Source: Deltaproteobacteria bacterium
GTDB taxonomy: Bacteria; Desulfobacterota; JADFXK01
Assembly: GCA_015233295.1 (NCBI GenBank)
Contig: JADFYC010000053.1
Location: forward strand, 1-14,431
Reading direction: 5' to 3'
Length of the DNA stretch: 14,431 nucleotides
Under the pieces are notes generated by a model. The model had not been told where the DNA came from. It made no database searches and was given only the letters and a program-made list of their open reading frames with translations. The position numbers and the translations under genes are program-made. Shown one piece after another: positions 8,172 through 14,431 of this stretch (the first letter of the stretch is position 1; every line of letters begins with the position of its first letter).

Positions 8172-8945
8172 ATGCTACTGACCATAGATGTGGGGAACAC
8201 CAATATCGTCATCGGCGTCTTCAAGGACAACCGTCTGATCAACGACTGGCGGCTTAGAACCGAGAAGGACATGACTAGCGATGAGTTCTTCATCATGCTG
8301 AGAAACTTGTTTGCTTATTCGGACATCGGGCCTGCTGATATCAATGATGCCATTATTTCCTGTGTTGTGCCTCCGCTACTAAATATCCTGGAATATTCTT
8401 GCTATAACTATCTAAAAGTTAAACCAGTTATTGTTGGTCCCGGGATAAAGACCGGCATGCCCATCCATTACGACAACCCCAAGGAAGTAGGCGCGGACCG
8501 GATTGTCAATTCCGTAGCCGCCTATGAAAAATACAAAACCAGCCTCATCGTAGTCGACTTTGGGACCGCCACAACCTTTGACGTAGTGTCTAAGGATGGA
8601 GAATACTTAGGTGGAGCCATCTCCCCCGGAATTATCATCTCTTGTGAAGCCCTATTCCTCAAAGCCTCCAAATTACCCCGGGTAGAACTCTTTTCCAAAC
8701 CCAAAAGAGTGGTCGCCAAAGACACCATCTCCAGTATGAATGCCGGTATCATTTATGGATACGCCGGGTTGGTGGATGGCATCATAGACCGCATCAAGGC
8801 GGAAATGGAATCCGAGTTCACCGTAATCGCTACCGGCGGCCTGGCCCGGGTGGTTGCTTCTGAGACCCAGTCTATCCAGCACGTTGAGGATGGCCTGACC
8901 TTAGAAGGACTTCGAATCATCTACCAGCGGAATAAACATAAATAG
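8172..8945 (+). CDS. coaX: Type III pantothenate kinase
   Basis: Phosphorylates pantothenate with ATP in the first step of coenzyme A synthesis; the CoaX form belongs to the ASKHA fold and is not feedback-inhibited by CoA in characterised members. The 257-residue length is typical. Motifs seen: N-terminal phosphate loop LTIDVGNTN with catalytic Asp6, pantothenate-site region VGADRIVN (106-113, with Asp109 and Arg110), the second ATP loop [11 protein letters not shown] (127-137, Asp129), GGAISPGI, and the C-terminal ATGGLA loop (220-225). The ATG at 8172 is preceded by AAGAAAGGG at a workable distance. A good promoter lies upstream, so it is likely transcribed on its own. The birA gene that often sits next to coaX is not present here. 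Confidence 0.95.
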   Translation: MLLTIDVGNTNIVIGVFKDNRLINDWRLRTEKDMTSDEFFIMLRNLFAYSDIGPADINDAIISCVVPPLLNILEYSCYNYLKVKPVIVGPGIKTGMPIHYDNPKEVGADRIVNSVAAYEKYKTSLIVVDFGTATTFDVVSKDGEYLGGAISPGIIISCEALFLKASKLPRVELFSKPKRVVAKDTISSMNAGIIYGYAGLVDGIIDRIKAEMESEFTVIATGGLARVVASETQSIQHVEDGLTLEGLRIIYQRNKHK

Positions 8946-8998
8946 CGACCGGCGGATGGCCGGACCAACCCGGAAAGCACTGCCAAAGGTGAACAGGA

Positions 8999-9750
8999 TT
9001 GATCCAGATAAAGAATAGCCATGACAGGTTCTTTAAGAGTACTTTTTCCGGAAAGGCTGAAGCGCAGGATTTCCGGACTTTACCGGGACATTACCAATAA
9101 TCATCCCAATGGTTGTCTACCATGGACCAGAGACCTGGAATATCCCGGAGAAGTTTGGACACCTTTTTGACTTAAACTCCGAACTGGCCTATTTTTGTCC
9201 CGAGTTCCGATACTTACTTTACGACCTGTCCAGGTATGACGACGACACGATCAAGGGTGCCGCGAAATCAAGAGTTGCTTTGCTATTGCTCAAGTACATT
9301 TTTCGAGAGGACCTTCCGGAACGACTGCCTGAGATTTTAGGGTTACTAAGAAACGTTGCCGAATTGCCCGGCGGTGCGGACTACCTCATGGCCGCCTTGA
9401 ACTGCTTGATTTCAAACTCCGATAAAATAAGTGACGAGGTGCTGACGAACATCATCAAGAAAACTTTTGCTGATAAGGGAGATAGTCTTATGCCGACCTT
9501 AGCTGAAACATGGTTCCAGGAAGGTCTTGAAAAGGGCGTGGCACAGGGGATACAGCAGGGTACACTATCCACGGCTCACAAATATCTTGTTGATATTCTG
9601 AAAACCCGCTTTCAGGTGGTCCCTGTCGCCGTCACCACCCGCATTAACTAACTGGATGACCCGGACATGTTAAGTCGCCTGATTAAGAAGGGGGTGGTGG
9701 TCGGCTCCATGGAGGAGTTCGAGAAACTCCTCATCAACGGGCAGCACTGA
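8999..9750 (+). pseudogene. Decayed Rpn/YhgA-family (PD-(D/E)XK) recombination-promoting nuclease
   Basis: Three pieces of one ancestral gene can be read in order. The first starts at a TTG (8999) preceded by an AAAGGTGAACAGG ribosome-site region and encodes MIQIKNSHDRFFKSTFSGKA followed by EAQDF, the standard N-terminal block of the family. The frame then changes near 9073-9085, and the second piece (about 9085-9648) encodes TLPIIIPMVVYHGPETW, FRYLLYDLSRYDD, LLLLKYIF, LPERLPEIL, MPTLAETWF and EKGVAQGIQQG, the family C-terminal half. A TAA at 9649-9651 interrupts it, and the same frame continues as LDDPDMLSRLIKKGVVVGSM and EEFEKLL to a TGA at 9748-9750. The central nuclease core (normally holding the acidic catalytic residues and a LFEHQS-type motif) is missing, by my estimate 80-90 codons. 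Any product, such as a 180-residue frame from ATG 9109, should lack nuclease activity. The active relatives promote horizontal DNA exchange. Confidence 0.88.
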
Positions 9751-9755
9751 CCGAC

Positions 9756-9784
9756 TGGACAAACCCTGGGTCGCCTGATATTTT
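9756..9784 (+). promoter_or_regulatory. Possible promoter for the hydrolase-radical SAM pair
   Basis: TGGACA (9756-9761) and TATTTT (9779-9784) are 17 bases apart, matching the sigma-70 consensus at five and four positions. A transcript from near 9791 would have a very short leader ending in the ribosome site AAGAGGG just before the ATG at 9806. It is a pattern match of moderate quality in an AT-rich patch behind the pseudogene. Confidence 0.33.
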
Positions 9785-9805
9785 CTATATTCCAAGAGGG
9801 TTATC

Positions 9806-10489
9806 ATGGATCGTGGTGAAGAAATAGTCACTGGTGTTTACCTGGTCGGTGGACCGAATGCGTCATCTTCCAAGGACTGCCTGGTCTATGCCGTTGATTT
9901 TGGCTCTGAGGCGGTATTGATAGACACCGGGGCCGGTGGCAGTGAGGAGGCCATACTAACCAATATGATGGGATTGGGCCTGGATCCCCGTCTTTTGAAA
10001 ACAGTCATCCTGACCCATAACCATATCGACCACATTGGCGGCGCCACCTTCTTCAAAGATCGATATGGCTGCCGACTGATCGCCCACGAGTTGGATGTTC
10101 CGGCCATGGAAGCCGGCGATCCGGTAGTCACCGCGGCCGACTGGTACGGCATCCCGGCCCCCAGACTGACTATTGACCACCAAGTCAGCGGGTTGACCAA
10201 CTCGCTCAAATTCGGCCCGGAAACACTGGAGCTTATCCACACCCCAGGCCACACGCCGGGATCTCTGGGTGTGTTGCTGAACCGGGCCAGTCAACTCATC
10301 TTGTTCGGCCAGGATATTCACGGCCCGTTTATGCCCCAGTTCAAATCAAATCTGGTCGATTATCAAAAGTCAATGGAGTATCTGATCAGCCTGTCGCCCG
10401 ACATTCTGTGCGAAGGTCATTACGGCATCTTCCATGGTCGAAATAAGGTCAAGGCGTTTATAGAAAATCAGGTAAGAGCCAATTGCTGA
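9806..10489 (+). CDS. Metallo-beta-lactamase-fold hydrolase
   Basis: The 227-residue protein has the complete metal-site set of the MBL superfamily: THNHIDH (His71, His73, Asp75, His76), HTPGH (His149), GQD (Asp170) and EGHYG (His205), plus the early VLIDTGAGGS strand-loop (37-46). A two-metal hydrolase is expected; the closest general type is the glyoxalase II/YcbL-like group, but the substrate cannot be named. No signal peptide is visible, so it should act in the cytoplasm. The ATG at 9806 is supported by AAGAGGG five bases upstream. The radical SAM gene begins 22 bases after its stop, so the two are likely co-transcribed and may act in one pathway. Confidence 0.9.
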   Translation: MDRGEEIVTGVYLVGGPNASSSKDCLVYAVDFGSEAVLIDTGAGGSEEAILTNMMGLGLDPRLLKTVILTHNHIDHIGGATFFKDRYGCRLIAHELDVPAMEAGDPVVTAADWYGIPAPRLTIDHQVSGLTNSLKFGPETLELIHTPGHTPGSLGVLLNRASQLILFGQDIHGPFMPQFKSNLVDYQKSMEYLISLSPDILCEGHYGIFHGRNKVKAFIENQVRANC

Positions 10490-10511
10490 ATTCACTCATT
10501 TGAGATCAAAT

Positions 10512-11672
10512 ATGCCTAATGGTCTATCAAGACGGCAGTTCTTGAGAATCATGGCTTCTTGCTCCGCCATCGGGGCCGGTCTGTGCCTTGACTCCAACGC
10601 CACGGCCCAGATGCCCATCGATTTCGGGACAGGACAGCCCACAACCGGGCCATCGGAGAAGTTCACTCAAGAAGCCATGTTTTACAAGCCGTTGGGAGAA
10701 AAAAAAATCGAATGTCTACTTTGCCCCCGGCAGTGCCAAATCATCGATGGTGAACGGGGATACTGTGGCGTCAGGGAGAATCGGGCCGGTAAATATTACA
10801 CCATGGTTTATTCTCGAGTGTGTACCGCTCATAATGATCCCATCGAGAAAAAGCCGTTCTATCACTTTCTCCCCGGCACCACCGCCTTTTCCCTGGCCAC
10901 GGCCGGGTGCAACATAGAATGCCGCTTTTGCCAAAACTGGCAGATTTCCCAGTTTCGTCCGGAGCAGGTCCAATCTCTCTACCTGCCGCCTGATCAGGTG
11001 GCCGACCTGGCTCGCCGGCAATCTTCCCCAACTATTGCCTACACCTATTCAGAACCGGTGATATTCTATGAATACATGTTGGCCACCGCTGTTGAGGGAC
11101 GCCGGCACGGGGTCAAGAGCGTGATGGTTTCCAACGGATTCATCAATCAGGAACCCATGGACAAATTGTTGGGGGCGGTGGACGCGGTCAAAATCGATCT
11201 CAAAGCATTTACCGAGAAATTCTACCGGGAGGTCTGTTCGGGAGAGTTGAAACCAGTGCTCAAGACGATGGAATTGATCAAGAAGAGAGGCGTCTGGCTG
11301 GAAATTGTCGTCTTGATCTTGCCCACCCTCAATGACAGCGACGAAGAAATTACCAATTTGTGCCGCTGGGTCAAGGCCAATCTGGGAAAGGAAACGCCGG
11401 TCCATTTCACCCGGTTCTATCCGACGTACAAAATCAAAAACTTGCCCCCCACCCCTGTGTCTACTCTGGAAAAAGCCTATCAAATCGCCGTGGCGGAAGG
11501 GCTGTTTTTCCCTTATGTGGGCAATGTTCCAGGGCATCCCATGGATCAAACCAGGTGCCCCATATGCCGGAATGAGGTCATCCGCCGCATTGGATTCTAT
11601 GACGTTAAGTGTCTGCTCAAGAACGGCCGATGCCCAACATGTGACAATCCATTGCCCGGGGTCTGGACATAA
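10512..11672 (+). CDS. Tat-signal radical SAM enzyme, AmmeMemoRadiSam/PFL-activase-like
   Basis: The 386-residue protein starts MPNGLSRRQFLRIMASC: a twin-arginine motif (SRRQFLR, Arg7-Arg8), a hydrophobic stretch (about 13-26) and a probable cleavage site ATA-Q after residue 32. The rest matches radical SAM enzymes of the AmmeMemoRadiSam type: an N-terminal cysteine cluster (Cys68, Cys71, Cys75, Cys85), the [4Fe-4S]/SAM motif CNIECRFC (Cys133, Cys137, Cys140), AYTYSEPVIFYEYM (176-189), KIDLKAF, HFTRFYPTYKI, and a C-terminal zinc-ribbon-like set (Cys349, Cys352, Cys374, Cys377) ending in LPGVW. The substrate is unknown, and no AmmeMemo partner genes are in the window. An in-frame TTG at 10500 would add four residues. 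An ATG near residue 56 would remove the signal and give the usual cytoplasmic form, but the signal upstream is too regular to be chance. Fold and family are firm, location less so. Confidence 0.9.
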   Translation: MPNGLSRRQFLRIMASCSAIGAGLCLDSNATAQMPIDFGTGQPTTGPSEKFTQEAMFYKPLGEKKIECLLCPRQCQIIDGERGYCGVRENRAGKYYTMVYSRVCTAHNDPIEKKPFYHFLPGTTAFSLATAGCNIECRFCQNWQISQFRPEQVQSLYLPPDQVADLARRQSSPTIAYTYSEPVIFYEYMLATAVEGRRHGVKSVMVSNGFINQEPMDKLLGAVDAVKIDLKAFTEKFYREVCSGELKPVLKTMELIKKRGVWLEIVVLILPTLNDSDEEITNLCRWVKANLGKETPVHFTRFYPTYKIKNLPPTPVSTLEKAYQIAVAEGLFFPYVGNVPGHPMDQTRCPICRNEVIRRIGFYDVKCLLKNGRCPTCDNPLPGVWT

Positions 11673-11683
11673 CCGCTCTCATC

Positions 11684-11754
11684 GTTCCGGGTTACGGGTT
11701 GCGGGTTGCGATAATATCACGGCCGTCAGCGGCCAACCTGAGACGAGAAACCAG
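11684..11754 (+). repeat. GGTT-type heptad repeat, locus 2
   Basis: In the 175-base gap after the radical SAM gene, three adjoining 7-base units are seen: CGGGTTA (11688-11694), CGGGTTG (11695-11701) and CGGGTTG (11702-11708). About 35 bases later ACGAGAAACCAG (11743-11754) is the exact reverse complement of CTGGTTTCTCGT at 6362-6373 in locus 1. The general plan, GTT-containing heptads on the left and AAC-containing ones on the right, is the same as in locus 1, with more G in the units. Between the arms GGCCG-TCAG-CGGCC (11721-11734) forms a small GC hairpin. No coding potential. Confidence 0.55.
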
Positions 11755-11847
11755 ATAGTCATAAGCCGGCCAACCGCATTCGTCCCGCATCAATGGTCGA
11801 TCCGGCCCATTTCCCTTTTGATCATCCAGCGTAAAGGAACAGCCAAG

Positions 11848-12858
11848 TTGGTCAAGGAAGAATTCAGACCTATTACCGCATTTGAATTTTGGCGGGAAGC
11901 TCACATTGACGAGCCTGATCATCAGAAGCGACATAAGATCGGCGACACGTTCGAGGTAATTTCCGGACTACCCTCAATCCCGGAATCAATTCTCAAGGTC
12001 CTGGCTCTCCTGGATGATCCCCTTTCCAGCTTCGACCAAATCATTCGCTGTATCGACACCAGTCTCGGCGTCAAATTTATCAATGTCGCCGGGTCGGCAT
12101 ATTACGGTCAGAAGATTACCAGGTTGGAACAGGCCATGGCCGTGCTTGGCTTTGCCCAGATGAAAAACATTGTGACCACGGCCGCCATCCTAGGAAAACT
12201 CGACGAATTGGAATTACCAAAAGAATTCAACCGCCGCAGATACTGGGAGTATTCTCAAATGAACGCGGCCATCGCCTCAGTCATGGGGATGGTCATGCAA
12301 GTTGATGATTCGGGCGAGCTTTACACCATCGGCCTACTGATGCACGTCGGAAAGTTGCTCCTAACCCATTGCTTCCCAAACGAGTATCGACAAATCAAAG
12401 AAATGTCTCACCAGTTGAAACAACCTTCGATAGAATTGGAAACCGAACTCCTGGGATTTAATCACGCTGAATTCGGGGCCCTGGCTCTGTTCAAGTATCA
12501 TCTGCACTGGCAAGCCTGTAATGGTGTTTGGTATCATCACAGCCAGGTAACCCCCGGCGCCGCCAATTGGGAAAACCGGGCCATCCTGTCAGCCGTCGGC
12601 CGCATTTCGGACTCCCTGAGTCTGCCTGGATTTGATAAGGTGGAAAAACTATTTCTGAATCGACGTCAACTTGCTATAATCATACAAGAAGGTCTTGGAA
12701 TCGAGGCGATCAAGAAACTCATGCAAGAGGAAAACATCCCGACCGGCGATTACGGCGAGGATATTCGCTTAGGATGGTCAGCCGTTTTCACCACCAGGCT
12801 GAAGGCGGCCGAAAAAAATCTGCTCCGGGCCCTGGGGCATGTGTTTGGTCGCAGATAA
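11848..12858 (+). CDS. HDOD-domain protein
   Basis: The product (336 residues from the TTG at 11848) belongs to the HDOD family, catalytically inactive relatives of HD hydrolases found in bacterial signalling. Visible features are LPSIPESILKVLALLDDP (41-58), the signature FINVAGSAYYG (78-88), LEQAMAVLGFAQMKNIV (93-109), MHVGKLLL (165-172), GFNHAEFGALAL (203-214) and YHH (229-231). The HD pair of true HD hydrolases reads His166-Val167 here, and the preceding conserved histidine is replaced in RYWEYSQ, so no phosphohydrolase activity is expected. The frame is open far upstream but only as a shadow of the radical SAM gene. The TTG is chosen for AAGGA at 11834-11838; a TTG at 11818 lacks a ribosome site. 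About 35 N-terminal residues before the domain are polar and unassigned. The gene ends 40 bases from a converging minus-strand gene. Confidence 0.88.
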   Translation: MVKEEFRPITAFEFWREAHIDEPDHQKRHKIGDTFEVISGLPSIPESILKVLALLDDPLSSFDQIIRCIDTSLGVKFINVAGSAYYGQKITRLEQAMAVLGFAQMKNIVTTAAILGKLDELELPKEFNRRRYWEYSQMNAAIASVMGMVMQVDDSGELYTIGLLMHVGKLLLTHCFPNEYRQIKEMSHQLKQPSIELETELLGFNHAEFGALALFKYHLHWQACNGVWYHHSQVTPGAANWENRAILSAVGRISDSLSLPGFDKVEKLFLNRRQLAIIIQEGLGIEAIKKLMQEENIPTGDYGEDIRLGWSAVFTTRLKAAEKNLLRALGHVFGRR

Positions 12859-12898
12859 AGCACCCGAGCATGACTGCAACCGGTGACGCCGGCCACAA

Positions 12899-13435
12899 TC
12901 ATTCCGGTTCACATTCAGTGGGACATTGCAAGGTGGAAAAGGCGGCCAGGATCCTTTTCTCTTTTAGACGGCGTTTCTCATCAATCTCCGTCTCCGGAAC
13001 AACAGCCAGATACTGCATAAGGGTAACCCGGTCAGGCAGTGCGGCCAGACCAACGGCAACAACGGATCCGGTTGCAGTATCCAGGACCTCGGCATCCCGG
13101 CCATTAGTCACCACGGCGAAAGGGATGACCACCGGACCGATCCATCGAGCCAACGATAGCGCCTCTCGGTGTCTCGTAACCATAGACCCGCGGGCACATT
13201 GAATGACCATCCCCTGCCGCCCCCCTAACTTTATGACCAGATGGGCCTCGGCTGCCTCCACTCGGCCATCCATGGACAAATCAATGGCCACCTCCACCGC
13301 CACTTCATCCCGGCCGTAGCCCTTCTCCTCAATTAACAGACGCTCCAGTTGTTGCCGTATTTGCTCATCGTCTGAATCTAGAATTTCCTTCCCCGTCAAG
13401 AAATCTCTTATTGTTTCATTGGTCAGGCAAGTCAT
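12899..13435 (-). CDS. Stand-alone HsdR-N-like domain protein
   Basis: The 178-residue protein resembles the N-terminal domain of type I restriction R subunits (HSDR_N group, PD-(D/E)XK fold): an early helical part with IRQQLERLLIEEKGYGRDEV (26-45), strand VAVEVAIDL, the region AAEAHLVIKLGGRQGMVIQC (61-80), then the well-kept block IPFAVVTNGRDAEVLDTATG (104-123). It lacks the helicase and translocase parts of HsdR, and no hsdM or hsdS is nearby, so it is not a restriction subunit. By my alignment the expected Asp, Glu and Lys of the nuclease site correspond to His65, Gln79 and Ala81, so catalysis is doubtful. The ATG (complement of 13433-13435) has GGGAG seven bases upstream. It lies 63 bases downstream of the DUF4388 gene on the same strand and is probably co-transcribed with it. 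Its function is unknown. Confidence 0.8.
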   Translation of the reverse strand: MTCLTNETIRDFLTGKEILDSDDEQIRQQLERLLIEEKGYGRDEVAVEVAIDLSMDGRVEAAEAHLVIKLGGRQGMVIQCARGSMVTRHREALSLARWIGPVVIPFAVVTNGRDAEVLDTATGSVVAVGLAALPDRVTLMQYLAVVPETEIDEKRRLKEKRILAAFSTLQCPTECEPE

Positions 13436-13498
13436 TTTGGGCTCCCGGTTTGGGCTACGGTAGCGGGTGTCAAGTTTGCCAGGGTTCCCAAATGGTCT

Positions 13499-14431
13499 TT
13501 AGGGGTTATCCGTCCATTTTTCTCCGGGTCTCACATAAGTACGTTTTTCAATTACTTTTCCATCATTCGGGCAAAGATATCTATTCTTATAAAGTGGTTT
13601 TCCCTCAGAGACAAACTCTTGAACAGTCTCCATGTAGACCGCATACCCGCCCGACTCGCATTTGGGGCAATGGGAACATGGCAGAGTGGTGGTGGTTACC
13701 CTGAGACCCGGTAATGGAGTCGTTGGGACCGCTTCCAGGGTCTGTTGGACAACTGGGGCGGCCGAGGTGGTTGACGTCGTAGAGGAAGTGGCTGTGGCTT
13801 TGGTTGCGCTAGGGCCGGTTGTTGCAAACTCAGTTTTTGTGGTGATGGCCGGTCGCGTGGCCTGGCCGGTGGTGCCTTGAGTCACATAGTCATAAGCCAG
13901 GAATGCCCCAGCCGTGATCATGGACAGAGCCAAGAACAGAACAATCAATCGGGGGACGGAAATACTCTTGTCGAGAACTGGACTTTTTTTTATTTCTACT
14001 TCCTCAGAGTCTGGCGCGGGAGGCACAACCGGCTCCGTTTGCCGGCCAGGCGGAGAGATCATAGATTGGGGCCCGGCCTCTGCTTTCGCGAGCGGTTCCG
14101 AGCGGACTTCTGGTTCTTCCTGCTCCTCCACCTCATCCGGGTCCAGGATAATACCCTTTTCTGCCGCCTCATCCAGCTTTCGACCGGCTTCGAGCAAGAT
14201 CGACATCAGATCGGTCGTGATGGCCGGACCGCCCGGAGACTTTCGATTTTGTGTCTCCAGGTAGCCTTCCGGCCAGGAGAGTATGATGTAAAGCGCCTCT
14301 TCGCCGGTTCTCGATCCAACCACGGCATGCGTGATTCTGCCGGCGTCGACGAAGAGGTGGCCGCTCCGCTTTCCTCTAGTAATACGCACCGAGGTGGTAA
14401 TTTGAGACTGACAAATCATTTGAATCAGATT
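13499..14431 (-). CDS. PATAN/DUF4388 protein with membrane helix and Cys-rich C-terminus (5' end outside window)
   Basis: The frame is open to the window edge and begins NLIQMICQSQITTSVRITRG, which matches the inside of a DUF4388 (PATAN) domain, so the true start lies beyond base 14431; an ATG at 14417-14419 is internal. Numbering from that Met, the domain continues GHLFVDAGRITHAVVGSRTG and EEALYIILSWPEGYLE (40-55). An acidic, Pro-rich linker follows (about 90-150), then one membrane helix (about 157-179), a Thr/Ser/Ala-rich stretch (about 181-246), and a C-terminal part with CSHCPKC (Cys248, Cys251, Cys254) and a fourth cysteine, Cys283, in YLCPNDG. PATAN domains occur in bacterial signalling and gliding or polarity proteins. 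The cytoplasmic domain joined through a helix to a putatively periplasmic metal-binding-like tip suggests signal passage across the membrane, which is inference. Confidence 0.78.
   Translation of the reverse strand, partial: NLIQMICQSQITTSVRITRGKRSGHLFVDAGRITHAVVGSRTGEEALYIILSWPEGYLETQNRKSPGGPAITTDLMSILLEAGRKLDEAAEKGIILDPDEVEEQEEPEVRSEPLAKAEAGPQSMISPPGRQTEPVVPPAPDSEEVEIKKSPVLDKSISVPRLIVLFLALSMITAGAFLAYDYVTQGTTGQATRPAITTKTEFATTGPSATKATATSSTTSTTSAAPVVQQTLEAVPTTPLPGLRVTTTTLPCSHCPKCESGGYAVYMETVQEFVSEGKPLYKNRYLCPNDGKVIEKRTYVRPGEKWTDNP

Noticed and set aside
8999..9750. Active Rpn nuclease or transposase
   Set aside because: The nuclease core is missing, the frame changes and a stop interrupts the end, so it is called a pseudogene.
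11332..11847. Upstream extension of the HDOD frame by 172 codons
   Set aside because: It overlaps the well-supported radical SAM gene in another frame and then a repeat-bearing gap; the peptide shows no domain features.
12859..12898. Shared terminator hairpin between the converging HDOD and HsdR-N-like genes (CCGG-TGACG-CCGG)
   Set aside because: Only a 4-bp stem and no T-run on either strand.
13436..13498. TTGACA on the minus strand ahead of the HsdR-N-like gene as a promoter
   Set aside because: The sequence 16-18 bases downstream is GC-rich (AACCGG) and has no -10 element.
13411..14264. Plus-strand frames of 70-116 codons over the PATAN gene
   Set aside because: Their low-complexity peptides are shadows of the Thr/Ser/Ala- and Glu-rich minus-strand protein.

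Overview
The window looks like chromosomal DNA of a Gram-negative anaerobe of the Desulfobacterota (former Deltaproteobacteria). The evidence is the gene order ccsA-hemA and ftsH-folP-cdaA-cdaR-glmM, the FtsH N-terminus of the type [12 protein letters not shown], a PATAN/DUF4388 protein, an HDOD protein and a radical SAM enzyme of the AmmeMemoRadiSam type. This placement is inferred from gene content and protein style; no marker search was possible. Several genes appear to use TTG starts (ftsH, cdaR, glmM, the HDOD gene and the decayed rpn gene).

Left part (1-7832), all on the plus strand, is core housekeeping. It runs: the last 41 codons of a CcsA/ResC-type cytochrome c assembly protein overlapping hemA (glutamyl-tRNA reductase) by ATGA; a 282-base gap rich in inverted repeats; ftsH (membrane AAA+ zinc protease); folP (dihydropteroate synthase); cdaA (c-di-AMP cyclase); cdaR (YbbR-domain regulator); and glmM (phosphoglucosamine mutase). 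The cdaA-cdaR-glmM trio links c-di-AMP synthesis with the first steps of cell-wall precursor synthesis. A degenerate 7-bp GGTT-type repeat with inverted arms separates cdaR from glmM.

Middle part (7833-9750): a 339-base gap holds a good sigma-70-like promoter (TTGACT-N17-TACAAT) and a 9-bp inverted repeat ahead of coaX (type III pantothenate kinase). Downstream of coaX lies a decayed Rpn/YhgA-family nuclease gene. It keeps its N-terminal HDRFFKSTFS block and its C-terminal half, but has lost the middle with the nuclease residues, changed frame, and gained an in-frame TAA 33 codons before the ancestral stop.

Right part (9751-14431): a metallo-beta-lactamase-fold hydrolase and a radical SAM enzyme form a pair. 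The radical SAM protein carries a textbook twin-arginine signal, which is odd for this enzyme class. A second copy of the GGTT-heptad repeat follows, then an HDOD signalling protein. Facing it on the minus strand are a stand-alone HsdR-N-like protein whose nuclease motif looks degenerate and a PATAN/DUF4388 protein with one membrane helix and a C-terminal four-cysteine cluster, cut off by the window edge.

I see no tRNA, rRNA, CRISPR array, intact insertion sequence or prophage. The best candidates for something new are the Tat-targeted radical SAM enzyme with its hydrolase partner, the dispersed heptad repeats, and the PATAN/HsdR-N pair. None of these amounts to a proven new system.
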